Shown: piece after piece, positions 1 through 10,469 of the stretch
Position numbering within the stretch: position 1 is the first letter of the stretch
Layout of the letters: every line of letters begins with the position of its first letter
DNA from: Chimonanthus salicifolius
Lineage: Eukaryota > Streptophyta > Magnoliopsida > Laurales > Calycanthaceae
Reading direction: 5' to 3'
DNA length: 64,000 nt
Assembly (NCBI GenBank): GCA_013350335.1
Contig: CM023540.1
Coordinates: 59,062,962 to 59,126,961, forward strand
Notes under the pieces: generated by a model
The model's database searches: none
Seen by the model: only the letters and a program-made list of their open reading frames with translations
Told to the model about the DNA's origin: nothing
Made by a program: the position numbers and the translations under genes

Positions 1-1123
1 ATGAATTTCATCCAACCCATGGTCCATTGGACCATACTTGGGCCTTTGCCCAAATTTTGATTCACTTAACATTTATTCCATTAAAATTCTCAATTTCCAT
101 CATTAAAATAAATAATAACCACAGATATACTGATTCACAAATTCCGGGTCATTACAGGTCTTTGGTAGGATTCCACCTCTTTGAAACCATGGGTTTATGT
201 ACAATGTTTTATCTTATTTTGATGAATTTATGTTGTAAAGGATATGTTTCAAATGTGAGTTTTAATGCTATGTTTACAATATAAAATAGCATGTGTTTCA
301 CTAGCATCTCATGCATGGCATGGGGTGAAGGATATGTAACCGGAGGGGCCACACTCCTTCGGGGCATCTGAAAAACCTATGTGGGATACCTTGATGTGTA
401 TTTTGCATTAAGAAGAAACCGGAGGGGCCACACTCCGTCGGGGCGTCCGAAAGACCTATGTTGGGGTACTTTGATGATGAGAATTTCATGAAGAGGATAT
501 ATGTGTTTATGATGGGTGGGACTCATTGCATACTACACATGTCATGGCATTGTTTTTATATGGATTTATTATTATGTTATATGCATGTTTTGTACTAACC
601 ATATGTTAGCCCTAATTGGAATACCTACTGGGCGCGTTGTTCTAACGCCCTATTTCTACCCTAGTGGATGATACAGGAAACAAGGAGAGTGATGAACGCG
701 AAACGGGCCAAGCATAGGAGCTTAGATGCTTTTAGTTTATATTTTTGTAATTTGAGTAACCAGACTTCAGACATGTAATAACTTAGATGATTTGCCATGG
801 TTGGATGTTTTATTTGGATAATTATGATATTTTAATTATGGATAAAGACTTGATGTACTTTGCTATCTGAAATGGAATAGAATTAGGTTCTATTATAATT
901 TCGCATGTTTTAATTTTAAGTCCGCATGTTGATATTGTTATGTGTGAATCGTTTTCATGGAATAGTCCATGCACACATAGGGTTGGCCAGTTAAGGGTCG
1001 GACTTTAGAAGTTCGGACTTAGCTCGCGTCGTGACGTCCCGCTCTCTATCACTCTTTGCTTATAAAAAAAATAGACTCTGATTTTTGGAAAACTTAGAGA
1101 GTGAGAAAGGGCGGGGCGTTACA
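1..1123 (+). mobile_element. 3' portion of a long Ty3/gypsy (chromovirus-type) LTR, cut by window edge
   Basis: The segment ends in GGGCGGGGCGTTACA at 1123, the same terminus as the other plus-strand LTRs here. It carries the shared blocks in order: two minisatellite units (about 338-480), the GGGCGCGTTG...AACGCCC block at 630-650, the CACACATAGGGTTGGCCAG block near 975 and the A-run before the end. Its 5' end lies outside the window, so a target duplication cannot be tested. Sequence after 1123 is not a primer-binding site, so this is a solo LTR or the 3' LTR of an element. It appears to sit inside a minus-strand LTR that resumes at 1124. Confidence 0.85.
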
Positions 1124-1859
1124 ACTACTTACCGGTTCCGCGACTCCTCCGGTTTTCCTTCGCTTGTTCTTGCTCTTCCAAACTTTTTCTTCTTTAGCCT
1201 TCTCTCCTCCTAGATCTTTCACTCGGCTAGCTGCTCTTTCCTTCTCTTGATATGTCAAGATTGATCTTTGATGAAAACCCCTTCAATGTGTATGCCGTGC
1301 GCCCTCTATGTCTTTCTTTTATAAAACCTTCCACTCAATCCTAATTAGAAGGTGCCAAGATCATAGTAACTTAGCAATTCCCTTGTGCCATTTTTAACCA
1401 AGGGAAGAATCCCTTTTGGAGCATAACTCCCACACGGCAAACAATCCTATCTTTATTTGGACACCTTCTTTATTTAGCAATCCCCTAGTTTCATTCTTTG
1501 AGAAAGGAAAGGACTCCTTTTTAAAATACTCCAACACATCATGCGCATATCTCATACACGGTCAATGTAATCTTTATTTAATGTTTAGACATCTTCTTGG
1601 ATATGCAAATCTAATATTCGGCCATGCACAATATCCCATTCCTAGCCTCTTTATGCGCATAATAATTAATTATAGACATAATGCATTACTAATTTAATTA
1701 AGCCCCATTTAATTCTATTGAAACCATTTCCACAATCCGTTAGGTCTTAATTGGGCAATGACCCAATACTTTACCCATATAAGGTCCATATCTAATAATT
1801 CACAATTTAAATGGGTAATTTTTATATATATTAATAACTTGAAAATCTGGGGTGTTACA
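1124..1859 (-). mobile_element. 5' part of a minus-strand LTR interrupted by the preceding LTR
   Basis: Read on the minus strand the segment begins TGTAACACCCCAGATTTTC at 1859, close to the start of the LTR at 4943, and continues through similar U3 sequence. It reaches a TATA-like stretch near 1315-1324 and then a GTCGCGGAACC|GGTAAGT splice-donor-like site at about 1127-1133. It stops at 1124, exactly where the plus-strand LTR ends. The simplest reading is that the plus LTR inserted into this one and that its remaining 3' part lies upstream of the window. Confidence 0.75.
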
Positions 1860-2691
1860 ATACTAGCGGGAGCTATCCCTCACCGCATCATCCCTCGACC
1901 AATGACCAGGCGAGTACCTGCTCAACCTACTCGGTCATTCGGGGATCACAAGTCATACTAGCGGGAGTTGTCCCTCACCGCATCATCCCTCGACCAATGA
2001 CCAGGAGAGCACCTCCTCAGCCTACTCGGTCATTCGGGGATCACAAGCTGCCATCCCACCCTCTGGTCTCCACGCGGACGAAACACTCAACCCATTAGAC
2101 CACTGGAGATGCCTCATCCGCCACGTACTCAGGTAGCGTGCATGTGATGACCTTTAAGTCGACCTTGGGCGAGCTAACACCCAACCCCAAAACTTCCTAG
2201 AGGTTTCCATGACCACCTCCAACATGTCCCTCTTAGGACTCTCGGGCACCTCATCCTCCGAACCGGACCACACCTCCCTCATAGGCGTGTTTAGAGATCA
2301 CACCTGACAATCTAACCCATGCCAGAAAAGACTTCAATCCATGTCCAACCACCGGGTAGCCCACATACGTTAGTTATATGTATGCACAATTACCACTACG
2401 CCTACACATGCTATTAACATAGTTCATCACATAACAATCAGGTGTATACATCATTGTTTATCGCGAGCTGCCATGTTAACATCCAAACATATTATAATGT
2501 CTAGCAGTTCAAACTAACTATCACATAATGACACAGCATATCATCAACACAACATATCACACCATAATCAAGCTTATATCACCACATATCATATATTCGC
2601 ATGTTGGCATCTTAACATATTATTAATAAAAATAAACCCTAATCATGTCAACACACAACCAATCAATCATGACATCAGATAATCAACTTGT
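1860..2691. repeat. Unclassified repeat-like segment with a 95-bp tandem duplication
   Basis: Two tandem copies of a 95-bp unit (1860-1954 and 1955-about 2049) differ at only a few bases; each starts ATACTAGCGGGAG and ends CATTCGGGGATCACAAG. The rest is AT-rich with no credible reading frame. The segment is the left flank of the solo LTR starting at 2697, so it should once have been joined to 18639 onward. It may be the 3' half of a minus-strand LTR whose 5' half ends at 20046, but that is inference. Confidence 0.4.
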
Positions 2692-2696
2692 ATATG
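2692..2696. repeat. Left target-site duplication ATATG of the outer solo LTR
   Basis: ATATG directly precedes the LTR start and is repeated at 18634-18638 directly after the LTR end. Five bases is the normal Ty3/gypsy duplication length. Confidence 0.9.
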
Positions 2697-4480
2697 TGTA
2701 ATACCCCGAATTTTCAAGCTATGGATATATATATATATATATGGAAATTGTCCATTTAATTTGTAAATTAATGGAGATGGACCTTAGATGGGTAAGGAGT
2801 TGGGTCAATTGGTCAATTAGGACCCAACGGATTATGAATAAGGTTCAATTGAAATAAATGGGTAAGATTTATTTAATTGGGTCAAGATTGTCAATTGGGT
2901 CAAATGCCCAATTGGGACCCAATGGGTCATGGTTGACTTCATTGACCACTAAGTGAGTTCAAGCTTAGTTAAAATATGGCTGAATTAAGATGGAAATGGA
3001 ATCAAGTATTTGAGTTGATTTTAAGTGAGTAAATGAGTTGAATAAAGTTATGAGTTGAGTTAAAGAGATGAGTTGAATGGGAAGTTAATGGGACTTTCAT
3101 CTTAAGTGAGTTAGGTGATAAGATGGAAAGTTGTACCTCATGAAACCCAAATCAAGGTTACACACGTTGGTGGTGGGAGTTTCATCTCATGGGATGAAAC
3201 TCCAGAGGAAATATTAATGAGGGTTAATGAGGAGGTGAAAGGTTTTTGGTGGTTATACAAGGCATACACGTTGGAAGATGGAGGGGTGTTCCATCGTCAA
3301 GTGGTGTCTTTATGAGGAAGTTGGAGAGTTGTGTTGTTACACAAAGACACACAAGGCTACACGTTGGGAGATGGAGGGTTTCCATCTCATGATGGAAACC
3401 CAAGGGTCATATGGTTGGAGTTTCATCTCATGGGATGAAACCCCCAAAGGAATTATCAATGAGGAGGTGAAGGGTCATGGGAGTTACAAAAGGGGTATCA
3501 ACCAAAGGATACCACCCTTGGCTGAACTACATTGGGCAGCAAAAAGAATTATTTACTTTAACTCACTCTCTCACTCAAGGCCGACCACTCTCAAGACAAA
3601 GGACTTGGAGTATTTTCTATCCCAAGCTTCTCTCTCTCTCTCAAACCTATACCTCTTGGCCGAACCACTCCTAGAGGATTTTATCAAGATCAATTTCGGC
3701 CAAGGATTAAGAAGGAAGGAAGAAGAGGCTAAGGAAGGAAAGGAGCAAGAAGGAGTGAAAGAAACCAGAAGAGTCGCGGAATCGGTAAGTACTCGATGAG
3801 ATTTATTAAGTAAGATGGTCAAGGACATGGTTCGGCGATTACATGGCCGAACCCTAATCTTGTTATGACTAAAGATCTCTTGCATGAACCATATAAGGAT
3901 TATGATCATGGATCATGGGTTGGCCTTGCATGGCCGAACCCTAATTGTGATGGATATATGGAAAGGACCTCATGCATGTTTAAGACAAGGTTTATGATCA
4001 AGATCATAGTTTGGCCTTTGCATGGCCAAACCCTAGATTTCTATGTATATGGATCATGAGAGCTAAAAAGGATTTGGATGAGGTTCGGCCATGATGTATG
4101 GTCGAACCCCATCAAAGGATATATTCATAAGTAAATGATTTTAAGAGAAGATGTTGAACCACCATGGCCGAACCCCATGGAAGGTTATTAATAATTTTAA
4201 AAGGTTTTATATGGATTTATGTTGGTGACTTTAAAGGGTTCTAAAGGAGGGAAACAATGGAGTAATGTTAATCATTTTAAATGGTCTCAAAGGTTGTAAA
4301 TGGATAAGAATCATGGATCATGGGTTCGGCCATGGTGTATGGCCGAACCCCATGAGAAGATATTGATGGACTTAGATGTTTTGGACTATGAAAATGATGG
4401 GAGAATATTGGTAATTTTAATAGGTTGTTAAATATGGTTAATGATGATCTAAAAAGATGAGCCTAAGCGTATTATTAACC

Positions 4481-4920
4481 ACCCCCCCCCCCCCCCCCCG
4501 GACCATTTTAATGGGTCATGTGGAGATTTATACATGGTTAAATGAATGAATGATTAAGCTAGAAAATGGAGGATTCATTTATGGATCTATGTTTGGTTAT
4601 GGATCATGTATGGATCTAAGTATGGATAAGTAAAATTAGGTGATTACCTATTGAAGGAAAGAATGGCTAAATGGTGAAATTCCCCCACCCCCCCCTCCCC
4701 ACCCCCCCCCCCCCCCCCCCCCCCCCGGCCCCGCCCCCGGGACCATTTTAATGGGTCATGTGGAGATTTATACATGGTTAAATGAATGAATGATTAAGCT
4801 AGAAAATGGAGGATTCATTTATGGATCTATGTTTGGTTATGGATCATGTATGGATCTAAGTATGGATAAGTAAAATTAGGTGATTACCTATTGAAGGAAA
4901 GAATGGCTAAATGGTGAAAT
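4481..4920. repeat. Perfect 180-bp duplication with long poly-C tracts
   Basis: Bases 4501-4680 and 4741-4920 look identical over all 180 positions. Each copy follows a C-run: about 18 C at 4482-4499, and a C-rich tract over 4682-4738 broken by a few other bases. No other LTR copy here has such C-runs. A genuine slippage event is possible, but a perfect duplication joined by homopolymer C is also what a consensus or assembly error would look like. Confidence 0.9.
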
Positions 4921-4937
4921 TAAAGGACCATGGGTTC

Positions 4938-4942
4938 GGCCA
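4938..4942. repeat. Left target-site duplication GGCCA of the nested element
   Basis: GGCCA at 4938-4942 is repeated at 17053-17057 immediately after the 3' LTR. The target lies in one arm of a GGTTCGGCCA...TGGCCGAACC inverted repeat of the outer LTR. Confidence 0.93.
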
Positions 4943-5367
4943 TGTAACACCTCGGATTTTCAATTAATTATTATATATGAAAATTACCCATTTAAATTTG
5001 TGAATTTTAAATATGGATCATGGATGGGTAAAGAATTGGGCCATGGCCCAATTAAGACCCAATTGATTGTGGAATTGGTTTCACTAAATTAAATGGGCTG
5101 AAATTAATTTAGTAATGCAATCCATGATTATGCACATGGAGAGAATATTATAGATTTCCTTGGCCGAAGTTTAGATAATAAATCTATATGTTATGCGCAT
5201 GGAATGGAAGCCAAGGAAGTTATCTAATCTAAATAAAGAAAGGATTAAGGGAAAGTTTGAAAACAAAAAGGGAGGTCGGAATGGCTAAAATTAAATAGCA
5301 AGGAGCTCACGGCCCTAAGGGAAATGGGTATCTTAAGCACCTTCCAAAGTTGGGACCAAGGAAAGGC

Positions 5368-5378
5368 TTTATATAGAG
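5368..5378 (+). promoter_or_regulatory. Putative LTR TATA box, 5' LTR
   Basis: TTTATATAGAG lies about 425 bp into the LTR and is followed about 30 bp later by GGCACACGG. The 3' LTR has TTTATATGGAG at 13848-13858. No transcription start is visible from sequence alone. Confidence 0.55.
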
Positions 5379-5560
5379 ATGCATGGGAAGGGCACACGGT
5401 TTACTCTCCATAGTCGATTTTCCTCTCCATCTCAAGCTCTCATTCACGGCAACACATTCAACTTCAAGATCAGTTCCATTTTGTGAAAGATCAAGAAGAA
5501 GAAGTGGAAAGAGGCTAAGAAAGAGAAAGATTGGAAGAGCAAGAAGGAGTCGCGTAAATG

Positions 5561-5566
5561 GTTAGT
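5561..5566 (+). promoter_or_regulatory. Putative splice donor inside the LTR
   Basis: GTTAGT here corresponds to GTAAGT in related LTRs (3785-3790, 28339-28344, 35473-35478; minus strand about 1127-1132 and GTAAGC at 57332-57337). It lies about 190 bp after the TATA-like box. The best acceptor upstream of gag is TTAG at 8849-8852. A spliced LTR-gag leader is inferred only. Confidence 0.4.
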
Positions 5567-5604
5567 ATCTAATTGATAAATTTATTTTGAACTAAAGAAC
5601 CATA

Positions 5605-7078
5605 GGGTTCGGCCATGGTGTTTGGCCGAACCCCATGGAAGAAGATTGGGAAAGGTTTTTGAGAGTTTTAATAGGACCATGAACCATAGGGTTCTGCCAC
5701 AATGCATGGCCGAACCCCATGAAAGAAGACATAGTAGATGTATGGATTTTTTTAATGAGGTAAAAACCATGGGAGTTGGTTAATAGATTCATACGGTTTT
5801 GATAGATGTTGTTGGTCATTTTTAATGGAAGATTATTGGATATATTGAAGGAATGGAAACCATGGAAAGTCATGGTTTAAATGATGGGTTCTTGGTTTGG
5901 AATAAGATGAACCATAGGGTTCGGCTATGGGCATGGCCGAACCCCATGGAAAGGATATTGATAAAAAAAATAATGGATTTAAATTAATGGTCAAGATCAT
6001 GAACCATAGGGTTCGGCCATGGTGTATGGCCGAACCCCATGGAGTGGAATTGGTAATTATTTTGATGAAGGTTAATTGGTTTTAAATATGGAAGACCATA
6101 GACGAATGGTGATTGATTAAATGGAATCATGAACCATAGGGTTCGGCCAAGGGTATGGCCAAACCCCATGGAAGGTGAATGGTTATTCATGATATCATAT
6201 TCTGATGTAATTATGGAAGGAATGCATGCTAAATATGAAACTACCTAATATGAAAGGTTGCATGCCTAAATTTGGAAACTATCTTAACATGGAAGGTTAT
6301 TGATGGTTAATTAATTTTGAAAGTTTCTAATTATGGAAGCATGGATACTAACTTAGGAAACCTTCTAATTAAGGAAGCTTGGATTTAAAAAGGGGAATGA
6401 ATGGATTGGTTGCCATGAGTAAGGTTCGGCCATGGTGTATGGCCGAACCCCACTAGGGTTTATTTATGGAAACCTTTTCATTATGGAAATGGTATATTAA
6501 ATTTAGAAACCTTCTAATTATGAAAGGAGATTGCTAAATTTGGAAAGCATTCCAATTATGGAAGATGGTTACTAATTTAGGAAACTATCTAATTATGAAA
6601 GGAGACTGCTAAATTTGGAAAGCATTCCAATTATGGAAGATAGTTACTAATTTAGGAAACTATCTAATTATAGAAGGAGGTTGCTAAATTAGGAAGCTTT
6701 TATTTATGGAAGTTATGTTAAATTAGAAAGTGAATGGAAAGGATTAGATTTATTTCTATAGGTGAGGTTCGGCCATGGTGTATGGTCAAACCCCACTAAA
6801 GTTCATTTATGGAAGTTTGTTTAATTTTGGAAGGTGAAAACTAAATTAGAAAGTTTTAGTTAAGAACTTTCTAGTTAGAGAATTTTAATTTGGAAACCCT
6901 CCATTTATGGAAAGAGGTTGATAAATTTAGAATGTTTTTATTTGGGGACTTTCTAAGTATGGACTTAATAAGGTGAATGGATTAATGAGGAAACATAAGC
7001 ATAAGGTAGTGGCAATTTGGTAATATTGGCAAAAAAATAGAAGATCATGGGTTCGGCCATGGTGTATGGCCGAACCCC
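5605..7078. repeat. Array of eight dispersed inverted repeats in the 5' LTR
   Basis: Eight copies of an inverted repeat with arms GGGTTCGGCCAT and ATGGCCGAACCC lie at 5605-5634, 5689-5718, 5917-5945, 6009-6038, 6139-6167, 6422-6451, 6765-6794 and 7049-7078. The best copies (6009, 7049) give a perfect 12-bp stem with loop GGTGT. Sequence between copies is AT-rich and unrelated, and spacing is irregular, so this is not an ordinary tandem repeat. The 3' LTR has the same eight. Confidence 0.9.
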
Positions 7079-8167
7079 ATGAACTTGGATTATTGGGTTA
7101 ATTATTAGTCTAAGTACTTGGTGATTGAAAATAATGGGTTATGTAATCCATGAGTGGCAAAGTTGTAAATACTTGCTAAAAATGGAAGGTTAGCCTTGTA
7201 TGGCAATGTGGTAATCATATGAGAATTAATGGACCTATGTTTTGGAACCAAAAACTTAGGTGATGAGAGTAATGGCAATTACGTAAATAGGTGAATTAAT
7301 GGACCTAGGGTTACGTATGTTGGAATAAAATGAAAAGAATATTAATTAAGGTTAGACCAATGGCATTTTGGTAATATTGACCGAAAATGACAAACCCCAT
7401 GGGAAATGGTTTATGGACTTAAATATTGCAAATCAAGTGGGACTTGGTTTTGATTGGTTATTATATTATAAGATAATAGGATCTCGTAAGAGGTGCGCGA
7501 CCGGTGATCGATTCTTGGACGGAAGCGCAAGGACTCGTGAGCGGTCTTTGGTAGGATTCCACCTCTTTGAAACCATGGGTTTATGTACATTTGTTTTATC
7601 TTATGTTTGATGAAATTTATATTTCAAAGGATATGCTTTATATGAATTTTAAATGCTATGTTTATTTGTTTAAATAACATGTGTTGGATATGTTTTAAAA
7701 GGTGGTTTTAAATGCTATGTTATGTGATAAAATAGCATGTGCTTCATTGGCATCTCATGCATGGCATGGGGTGGAGGATTTGTAACCAGAGAGGTCACAC
7801 TCTTTCAGGGCGTCCGAAAAACCTATGTACGGTACCTTGATGTGATTTCCATCAAGAAGATTCCGGAGGGTCCACACTCCCTCGGGCCGTCCGAAAGACC
7901 TATGTGGTGGGTACTTTTATGTACATGTGATGGGTGGGACTCATTACATTTGTCATCATTGCATGGCATGGATTTATATGGTTTTTGACATTACGTTATT
8001 ATATATGTTTTGTACTGACCATGTGTTAGCCGTAACTGGAATACCTACTGGGCGCGTTGCTCTAACTCCCTACTTCTACCCTAGTTGATGACACAGGTAA
8101 TCAGGGGAACGAGGAACGCAAGACGTACCAGGCTTAGGAGCTTGGATGATTTATTTTATATGTTTTG

Positions 8168-8173
8168 AATAAA
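8168..8173 (+). terminator. Candidate polyadenylation signal in the 5' LTR
   Basis: AATAAA occurs about 410 bp before the LTR end and is kept in the 3' LTR at 16648-16653. It is a candidate for the R/U5 border; plant signals are loose, so this is weak evidence. Confidence 0.35.
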
Positions 8174-8581
8174 GTTACTTATGGACTTGTAATTGAGTAA
8201 CTAGTTTTGAAATGTAATAACTTAGATGGTCTGATGTTTAGTTTGATGATTATGACGTTTTAATAATGATTAAGGACTTGACGTACTTTGCTATCTAAAT
8301 GGAATAGAACTTGGTTCAATTATGATTCCGCAATTTTGATGTTATGATTCCGCATGTTATGATTTTTATTCCGCATGTTGATATTGCTATGTGTGAACCA
8401 TTTTCGTGGACTTAGTCCATGCACACATAGGGTTGGGCAGTTAAGGGTCGGACTTTGGAAGTTCGGACTTAGCTCGCGTCAGTGGCGTCCCTCGCTCTAT
8501 CACTCTACTCTGTCATAAAAGAAATAGACTTTGAATTTACGGGAAGAAGCGAGTGAAAAGGGGAGGGGCGGGGCGTTACAG

Positions 8582-8595
8582 TTCGTATCAGAGCG
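8582..8595 (+). promoter_or_regulatory. Degenerate tRNA-Met primer-binding site
   Basis: Directly after the 5' LTR the sequence reads TTCGTATCAGAGCG. The usual plant initiator-Met primer-binding site is TGGTATCAGAGC, so the core TATCAGAGC is intact and the first bases have changed. Its position one base after the LTR supports the call. Confidence 0.85.
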
Positions 8596-8858
8596 AACCC
8601 GAAACATTGAATCTTTCGGGGTAAATTAATCCGGTCTCCGTGCATTAATTTACTTCGTTAGACTCAGACGGATGATAGCAAAAGAAGTACAGTCTAAATA
8701 ATCGGATTATCAAACATAGCAACATAGGATGTATTTCCCCCGAAAACAAAGCAAAAAAATCAAGAGTACGTATTTGGAAATTTTCCCCAACATGTAGGAA
8801 ATATAAATTTTTTGTTTATGGAAACTAAGTCTTGATATTTTCAATGGCTTAGGGAAAA

Positions 8859-10424
8859 ATGGCTCCAAGGGGAAGGCCAAGGAGAAATACCCGACAAAAC
8901 CCAAATGGGGGTGATGAGGAGGAATGACAATCTCATCATGAGGAACAACATTCTCATCATGAGGAAGAAGAACATCAATCCCACCAAGAGGAGGAGCATC
9001 AAAGTAGCGTGAACATACCAGTGGTGCCTCCTAAATTGCAGAATTTGGTTCAAGCGGTGGTCACTTCGGTGTTTCAACAGCACCTGAATGAGAATGGAAC
9101 CACCAACGGGAACAATGACAAAAGCATGGTCAGGGATTTCCAGCAACAGCGCCCTCCTTATTTCAAGGGGAGAGAAGGGGCTGTTGGAGCAGAAAACTGG
9201 CTGAAGAAGATTTCTTAGATTCTGACTTTATTGAATATCACGAGTCATGCTCACAAGATTTTACTGGCAACCTCACAGCTAATTGATGATGCTGGTAAAT
9301 AGTGGGAGGTGATAGAGAAGCAACGAGCACTTATTCCAGAAGGAGAGAGGACTGCCATGACTTGGGAACAGTTCTCAGCTACCTTCCTGGAACATTATTT
9401 TCCTGAGGAGGAGAAGGAACGTTAGACACAGGCTTTTCTATCTTTGGTATAGGGTACCATGACGGTGGCAGAGTACCACCAGGAACTTCTCAGTTTATCT
9501 GTGTATGCATTCTATATGGCGGATACTGAGTATCGAAGGGCACGCAAGTTTGAACGGGGCCTTTGGCCTAGCATACAGGCCAAGGTAACTATATTCAAAG
9601 TAGCCACATTGGCAGAAATGGTCAGCAGGGCCACTATAGTAGAGTAGGAGATGGCTGAGTTGACGCGTTTTGACAATCACCGAGCTCAGAGTGGGAGGGA
9701 TACATTCCAGCCCAACAAGAGGTTCCGACCGAACTCTAGCAGACCCGTACCATCTACTGGGTCAACAGGGGGCTTTCGTCCCAACCATCCCTCCCCATCT
9801 GCATCAGTCACTCAGGCTCCCAGAGGTGGGAGCAATTGCTTTCATTGTGATCAGCCTGACCATTTTAAGAGGGAATGTCCACAACTCAACAAACCCTCTA
9901 ATACCAGGGGTTCATCTCGTCCACCAGTTAGGCCAGCTAATTCTCGTGGAGGTAGGACATTTAATCAGGCGGGACAGCCACCTACAGGATCTGGACAGGT
10001 ATTCACTTTAGCACCTCCAGCAGCAGACGATTATTCAGTGATTCAAGGTATGGCAGTAGTCAGTAGTTCCTACGCCTTTGCATTATTTGATTCGGGAGCA
10101 TCTCACTCTTTCATATCTGCTGCATTGATAATTGCTACTAGTACACTGGTACAAAAGCTGTCCACATCATTCACCATTGTATCCCCCGTTGGAGACACGT
10201 CATTGGGACTTATATGCACAGTAGTGAATACTGAACTTGCTGGACTCAGATTTGAGTTCAATTATTTGGTACTCGATATGTCAGAATATGATATTATTTT
10301 CGGCATGGATTGGTAGGCTAGCTTTAAGGCCAACATTAATTGTTATCATCGTAGGGTGACATTTTGGTCGCTCGAGGGAAAACAACATGTGGTGCGTGCT
10401 GATAAACTAAAGCAGACTGCATGA
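8859..10424 (+). pseudogene. gag and protease region of the nested element, broken
   Basis: The frame starts at the ATG at 8859 (MAPRGRPRR...) and stays in phase to 10424 through several stops. It has a His/Glu-rich stretch (8930-9005), the gag core around PPYFKGREG (9150-9215), a CCHC knuckle CFHCDQPDHFKREC near 9838-9880, and the protease active site LFDSGASHSFI near 10084-10116. In-frame stops are TGA 8925, TAG 9216, 9300, 9423, 9450, 9645 and 10314, and TGA 10422. The TAGs through 9645 fall where related gag proteins could carry glutamine. After 10424 the reading frame is lost before RT. Confidence 0.9.
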
Positions 10425-10469
10425 AGGGTTGAATCATCTGGTATTGAACATTATCAGAATCAACAAGGC

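Larger units (their letters stand above)
4943..8580 (+). repeat. 5' LTR of the nested element
   Basis: It begins TGTAACACCTCGG and ends GGGCGGGGCGTTACA. In order: about 425 bp of U3-like sequence, a TATA-like box (5368-5378), a donor-like site (5561-5566), eight dispersed inverted repeats (5605-7078), the minisatellite zone (about 7760-7900), the GGGCG block (8050-8070), AATAAA at 8168-8173, and the conserved end. If TATA and AATAAA are the real signals, R would be unusually long, close to 2.8 kb, with U5 about 0.4 kb. Confidence 0.93.

Noticed and set aside
4481..4740. Telomere-like or G-quadruplex DNA at the C-runs
   Set aside because: No telomere unit is present, and uninterrupted C-runs beside a perfect duplication are more likely slippage or assembly error.
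5582..6190. Minus-strand open frames with repeated MGFGHTPWPNPMV-like peptides (also 14042-14669)
   Set aside because: They are translations of the hairpin arms in one frame; they break between copies, have no start context and differ between LTRs.
5605..7078. A CRISPR-like array
   Set aside because: Repeat spacing is irregular (80 to over 300 bp), the genome is eukaryotic, and there are no cas genes.
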